Made by a program: the position numbers and the translations under genes | Assembly: GCA_013399855.1 (NCBI GenBank) | Contig: VXAY01002121.1 | Location: 455,893-519,892, forward strand | Length of the DNA stretch: 64,000 bases | Reading direction: 5' to 3' | DNA from: Oxyruncus cristatus | Taxonomy: Eukaryota; Chordata; Aves; Passeriformes; Cotingidae | The notes under the pieces: model-generated | What the model saw: the letters and a program-made list of their open reading frames with translations, nothing else | Told to the model about the DNA's origin: nothing | The model's database searches: none | Shown: positions 59,206-64,000 of the stretch, piece after piece | Layout: every line of letters begins with the position of its first letter | Numbering within the stretch: the stretch's first letter is position 1

Positions 59206-62200
59206 TACACTGGAATTTCACCAGAAACTTCAACATGGCCAGGATTTCATCTCTTGGACTCATCACAAGGAAAAAGAGAGCCATTTTGGATTTTGTTTCA
59301 CATCCTTCCTCTATACCTTTTCACATAATGCTTTAATGTACCTACTTCCTTCTGTGGGTAAACCTATTCCCTACATTAGGACTGGCTATCTGGGTCCTAA
59401 TGGGTCTTCTGGTCTGTAGTTTTCAGCCCAAGTGTTGGAAACATACTGGTAGTGGCCCTATCCAAATGAGACACCTGCCCCATGGATAGCCAGTGATGGC
59501 ACATTGCCCTAACTGAAATTATTACCCAACGTGCTTCAACTGCTGGGTGAAATTCTTACTCTCCCACATGCTTCTCCAACTTTATTTTATTTAAATACAT
59601 TACAGCCCATCCTTACTGACATCATTAATGACCTACATAAAATCAAATGTGTAGGAGATCAAGTGGAAGAATCAGTGTTTATATTTAGATGTTATTGTTT
59701 AAAGCAAAGCCAGATCATTAGATCAGTAAACAGTACTTTAGCTAGAAGCTTGGTCAGATGATAAGCATATACTTTATTATTAGATACTACTTTATTATAC
59801 TTTCAAAGACAAACTAGATTAACTGGGTGAAATGATCATTTTCCACCAGTAATTAAAGTGATGCAATATCTTTGGAGCTGAACAATGATGAATTTTGAAG
59901 GGAATTGGATTAGAATTTCAACATAGGACTGGATCCAGACTTTTATGGGAAGGCTCATTCTCGTACTGTTCACATGGAACTTCACAGCTTACTTCAAAAG
60001 CCTGCTTATCCCTAACCAGTGTCTGTCTAAATGATCTTTATTTGAAAACAATATTTAGCTTGGGTTAAATAAAAGTCCATCTCTTTTAACCTAGCACAAA
60101 TCATGGTAAGTACCCTGAAGTCAATTGTCAGAGTACAGTGCCAAGGTCCAGGTCTTGCAGGGGGTTAAAATAGGCAGAAATAAGAAAGGAAAGTAAACAA
60201 GATTTCCAGAGATTCTCGATTAGATGTTCATTGGGTTCATATCTCTCCCCAGTGCCTACACATGAATAAGGACTCAGAGGAGGATCTCAGCCTCCCACTC
60301 TGACTTTCTGATGCAAGTAGATACTGAAGTGAATGTTTGGGGCTGAGCCAACCTATGAGGTCTGGATTTTGATTCAGATCCAAAACTGATAAAAGTTTCT
60401 CTTCTGGATTCACTTTATACAGTTTTATCACAGCAAAACAAGTGAAGAGGTTTCTAGGTTGTCTCTGGGATGAACCTAAACCCAAATCAATAACTGTGTT
60501 TTGTTTTTATGCATTTCTATATGTTACCTCCTGACCTACCTCTGTTCAGTTGGAAAACCCAGACTATCAGAGGATTTGGGATATTCTGTCACTGCAAACA
60601 CATCTACTGCATCACTTGGGCTATTCACTGACACCAGCTGCCTTTGAAGCATTTGTTGAAAAAAAAATATGAATTCTGTACCTTGGTTTCTTGTTTGTGG
60701 TATGTCAAGCTATGAATTAATGTCCCAAAGTTATGCATAAGTCACTGATGTGTTAATTTGGTTAAAGCTGGAGGTGAGAAGCTCATCTTTGTGACTGACA
60801 GATACAGTATTAGCACCTGTGTCTGCCTTGCTTGACTTCTCTCTCTTTGCCTTGTAATTGCATCTAAAATCCATGCACAGAAAGAGTCAGAGTCCATCTC
60901 TCCTGGAGAAATGGTGGCAACAGCTTTGGCTTTCGATTTTTGCTTAAAAAAAATAATAAATTGGGATTTTATTCTTGTGCTGATCTGTTGCTGATTGGAG
61001 ACAGAAAGGAAGTTTATATTTACTAGTTTTCAGGTGTCAGCTCCTTCTTATTTAGTCCAATATGTTGAGGTTTGGTATTACGGGAGCTGGGAGAATTTCC
61101 CACTGTCTCTTTGTTGGTCTTATGAAGTATTTCACTTTGAGTTCAAATTTTGCAGCCTTGTCCTCTCAAGTGAGTTTTAATACACTTTTCTTCAGAGTTC
61201 ATCCATATTTTATCCATGCATGCAAGCATATGGGCATCTCTTCCAGGGCAACTCAACTCCTCCACATCACTACCACTGAATTCCCTGGAGAGGGTGGGCT
61301 GATTCCAGCAGAACTGAGAGCCCCCATCCAGGGCCCAACATGCAGTTCATGCTGGTTCTTTACCATTGATGAGAATTGATTTATCTTCTGCACCTAAAAT
61401 TATTCTAAATGTATTTCAGATTACTTCATAGTGTTTAATACTATATATACATAGTATTATTATATACATAATAGTCACTGAAGATATGCTGGAGGTACAG
61501 CAAGATGTACACGATGGAGCTAAAGAGTATTGATTTGTAGGATAAAAACAGTAAAAAAAATTTTTGGTTGTTGTTTTATTGATGTGTTTTTTTCTTAATC
61601 AAGAGAATTGAATGTCTACATTTTACTTCATAGCATTTTTATTTGTGTTTGAGCAGCAACTTAGATTTATTTGTGTATAACTGAGGAGAGCATTGGGTAT
61701 ATATACAAATATATATTTGTATATATAGGAGTTTGTCTGAACTTTACTACTCTAAATAAAAAAAAATATAACTTTTCCTCTTTTCCTCTTAAAAGTACTC
61801 AGGGAAACATTAGATAGCTATCAGGAGCTTCCTTAAGTATAGAAATGTCATCCTCATCCATTTGATCTGCTAAGGAATTAATCTCACATCATTGTAAGTT
61901 TGTGTGAGTTTTAAGAAGGTAAATGTATTTTTTTTTTCATTTTTCCCCCTTTTAATAGCAAATACTATCAAGAATGTTTGAAAACTTTTAGAATTCCCAT
62001 CCAAGTTAATCCTTTTAAACCTAGCTATGCTTATTAGCTTTCTTTGAACAGATAAGGCTTAAACAGATGTGTCATTTGAAGAACTGAAGTCAATTTAATA
62101 GCAAAGAAGGATACAAAATAGTGGCTACAGAAGGTGAAATGTGGCATTTGATGAAATAGTGGTGATACATTTTTAAATCTCTTCTAAAACTATATTGTTG

Positions 62201-64000
62201 AAATGACAGAAATTACTAGTGAGCTGTTATGGTTTTAGGAATTATAGGCATCAACCTATTTAGTGGTGCTAAGAAGCAGCTTGAATCCCTGGCTGTCTCT
62301 CTCAAGTCATTTCTGATGGCATGGCAGCTTCTGCAGTTCGCTCTATCTACACGACAAGAAGTGCCTTGAATTTATCAGCCGGTGGGTTGAAATGTAAAGA
62401 TAGGAAACCTCTTTATCCATCTTTAGGAGTGGAAGGAAAATTCTTAAATCATCTGAATTAAAACGGCAATTTTAATTGAGTTCTTGCCTGTATCTCATTG
62501 TACATCCCTCCCCCGGACTGTGGCAGCTGAGACACACCACATCACCTCGTTTGGATTGTCCTGTTGTGCCAGGGGATGTGTCTGCTGGGGCTGGGCAGGG
62601 TGGTTTAACAGGGATGTGTATAGCAAGTGTCTGCAGAGTTGAAAGACATTTCATTAGACATATCTGCAGCATACACAAACGGGAGAACTTTACAGCAAGG
62701 GCACATCATGCTGCTCCGTCAACGAAGAGTCAAAGGGAATTTTTTTTCCACTTTGCCATACAAAGCTTATCTTGGAAGGTTATTTACAGTTAATATTCCA
62801 AACAGGAGCTTCTGAGTTTCAGAGCCATCTCTGAAAGCATGCTCCGGGAATTTAAAGCAGAGGCAGTTTTGGAAACAGGAGGTGCAGAAAGATCTGGAGG
62901 GGGAGTTACTGGCTGAACAGCTTTTATTTTCTGCCTACAGCTTAGCAGACTTTTGGGGCCTGACTCCTAAAGATAGCAGCCCACTCACCCTGGAAGAGAC
63001 CTCAGTGGGTGCAAGTGTGTCTCCACTTTGGGGTTCTCTCAGCAGTGCTCCAGTAGGATAAAGAAGCCTTACTCTAAACATGAATTAAGTCCTTTGGTGG
63101 CAGTTTCCCTGCAATTAGAAACTCTCATGACTGCCTTAAAATCTCTTTGCCTTCCCCAGGTTCTGTAATCAAACAAACACATTTTCTGTGTATTTTTCAA
63201 GCACTGCTGTATCTGAGGAAAATTCATCAAAATCTAAATTTCAGAATCCTTCTTTGCAAATCATCCCAGAGGTAACCAGAGAGCTAGGGAAGGGTTAACA
63301 CCTGTATCCCCGCTGGACACTGCCCCGTGAGGATCAGTCCAACAGATGAGGTAATAGAGTTTTGCTGAGGCAGAGGAAAGGGGTGGCTTAACAAGAGATG
63401 AACAGCAGCTGGAGCCAAATTTAAATTAATTAACTTCAGCTAGACTGAAATTCTATTGTGAAAAGTCAATGGCTGGGACTAGTGAGCAAACTTGGAAACA
63501 CCAGGCTGGGAAGAGAATGAAATAATGAGCGTGGATCTCACAGCGACACTGATAACAAAGCCTTCAGTGGTTTGCAGCTACTGGTACACTGTGACTTGCC
63601 AGAGCTGTTTCTGGGCCCATCTCTGAGTGACCAGTGCTGCTAAACCCTGAGTGGTAAATACACACTTACTTTTGAAAAATCTGCTTCAAAATTGGTGTGA
63701 TCCTTGTTTTATAGAAATTCCCAGCACTTGGAATAAATTTATTATAAAGCCTTTGCAGCTGCTTCTTAGCATTTTTTTTTTCTCCTGTATTTCAGGGGAG
63801 GGAGAGGGAAAAACCTCAATGTGTACAAAATGCTTCAGACATGAGCACAATCCTGTCATTCATTTATTTTGCAATTTAATTTTTTTTAAGCCAACCTCCT
63901 GATTTCGAGTGTATGAAATTCACAACAGTGTCGTGTGACAAAAGCTAACTTGAATAAGCAAGCTCTCCATGACTGAATCTTTTAATATTAATGCTTTTGT
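59206..64000. other. Unique AT-rich stretch to the window end, no gene seen
   Basis: No mobile element is recognised. Contains the AT palindrome at 61698-61727 and short A/T runs. ORFs at 61062-61379 and 62476-62815 (+) have no motif. No coding sign is visible at the right edge. Confidence 0.5.
61698..61727. other. 30-bp perfect AT-rich palindrome
   Basis: A perfectly self-complementary sequence from 61698 to 61727 centred on AAATATATATTT, flanked by G on both sides. It could extrude as a cruciform. Such AT palindromes commonly arise from TA microsatellite decay. Confidence 0.85.

Noticed and set aside
1..64000. A novel defence, mobile or biosynthetic system
   Set aside because: No gene clusters, structured arrays or multi-gene modules are present. 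The content is ordinary avian intergenic or intronic DNA with CR1 repeats.

Overview
This window looks like euchromatic, gene-poor DNA from a bird. The main evidence is about two dozen pieces of the avian CR1 non-LTR retrotransposon. Most are short and 5'-truncated, and several still end in the CR1 octamer ATTCTATG. The background is AT-rich and CpG-poor, with many homopolymer runs and short microsatellites. There are two N gaps, both inside purine/pyrimidine microsatellites, as expected of a short-read draft assembly. I see no bacterial-style genes, operons, CRISPR array or rRNA/tRNA gene, and no intact protein-coding gene. The window is best read as intergenic or intronic sequence.

Layout. 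1-8.3 kb: unique AT-rich sequence with a TG-rich microsatellite and one long chance-like ORF. 8.3-17 kb: several CR1 fragments (8.35, 12.76, 14.16-14.82 and 16.74 kb), a candidate exon at 11017-11134 (+), and an interrupted coding-like stretch at 12184-12660 (-). 17-27 kb: mostly unique sequence with A-rich tracts, a (CTGCA)6 array, a purine microsatellite holding a 267-base gap, a 13-bp hairpin at 24.45 kb, and two candidate exons at 25617-25748 (+) and 26568-26747 (-). 27-42 kb: a run of CR1 pieces, a (AGAAT)20 array that grew from a CR1 3' end, an AT-rich block with a homeodomain-type palindrome, and a small CpG-dense patch near 40.29 kb. 42-51.2 kb: five CR1 copies all on the + strand, including the longest copy (about 1.04 kb with a decayed reverse-transcriptase end), a MIR-like ancient SINE, and the second N gap (98 bases). 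51.2-64 kb: three more CR1 pieces, a complex CNE-like stretch at 53.5-54.3 kb, a strong hairpin at 54.4 kb, a T38 tract and an AT palindrome.

The possible functional content is limited to three or four candidate exons, judged only from an open frame plus splice-like borders, and a few segments with the texture of conserved non-coding sequence. None could be matched to a known protein by eye. I found no evidence of an undescribed biological system; the most checkable leads are the candidate exons and the coding-like segment near 12.4 kb.
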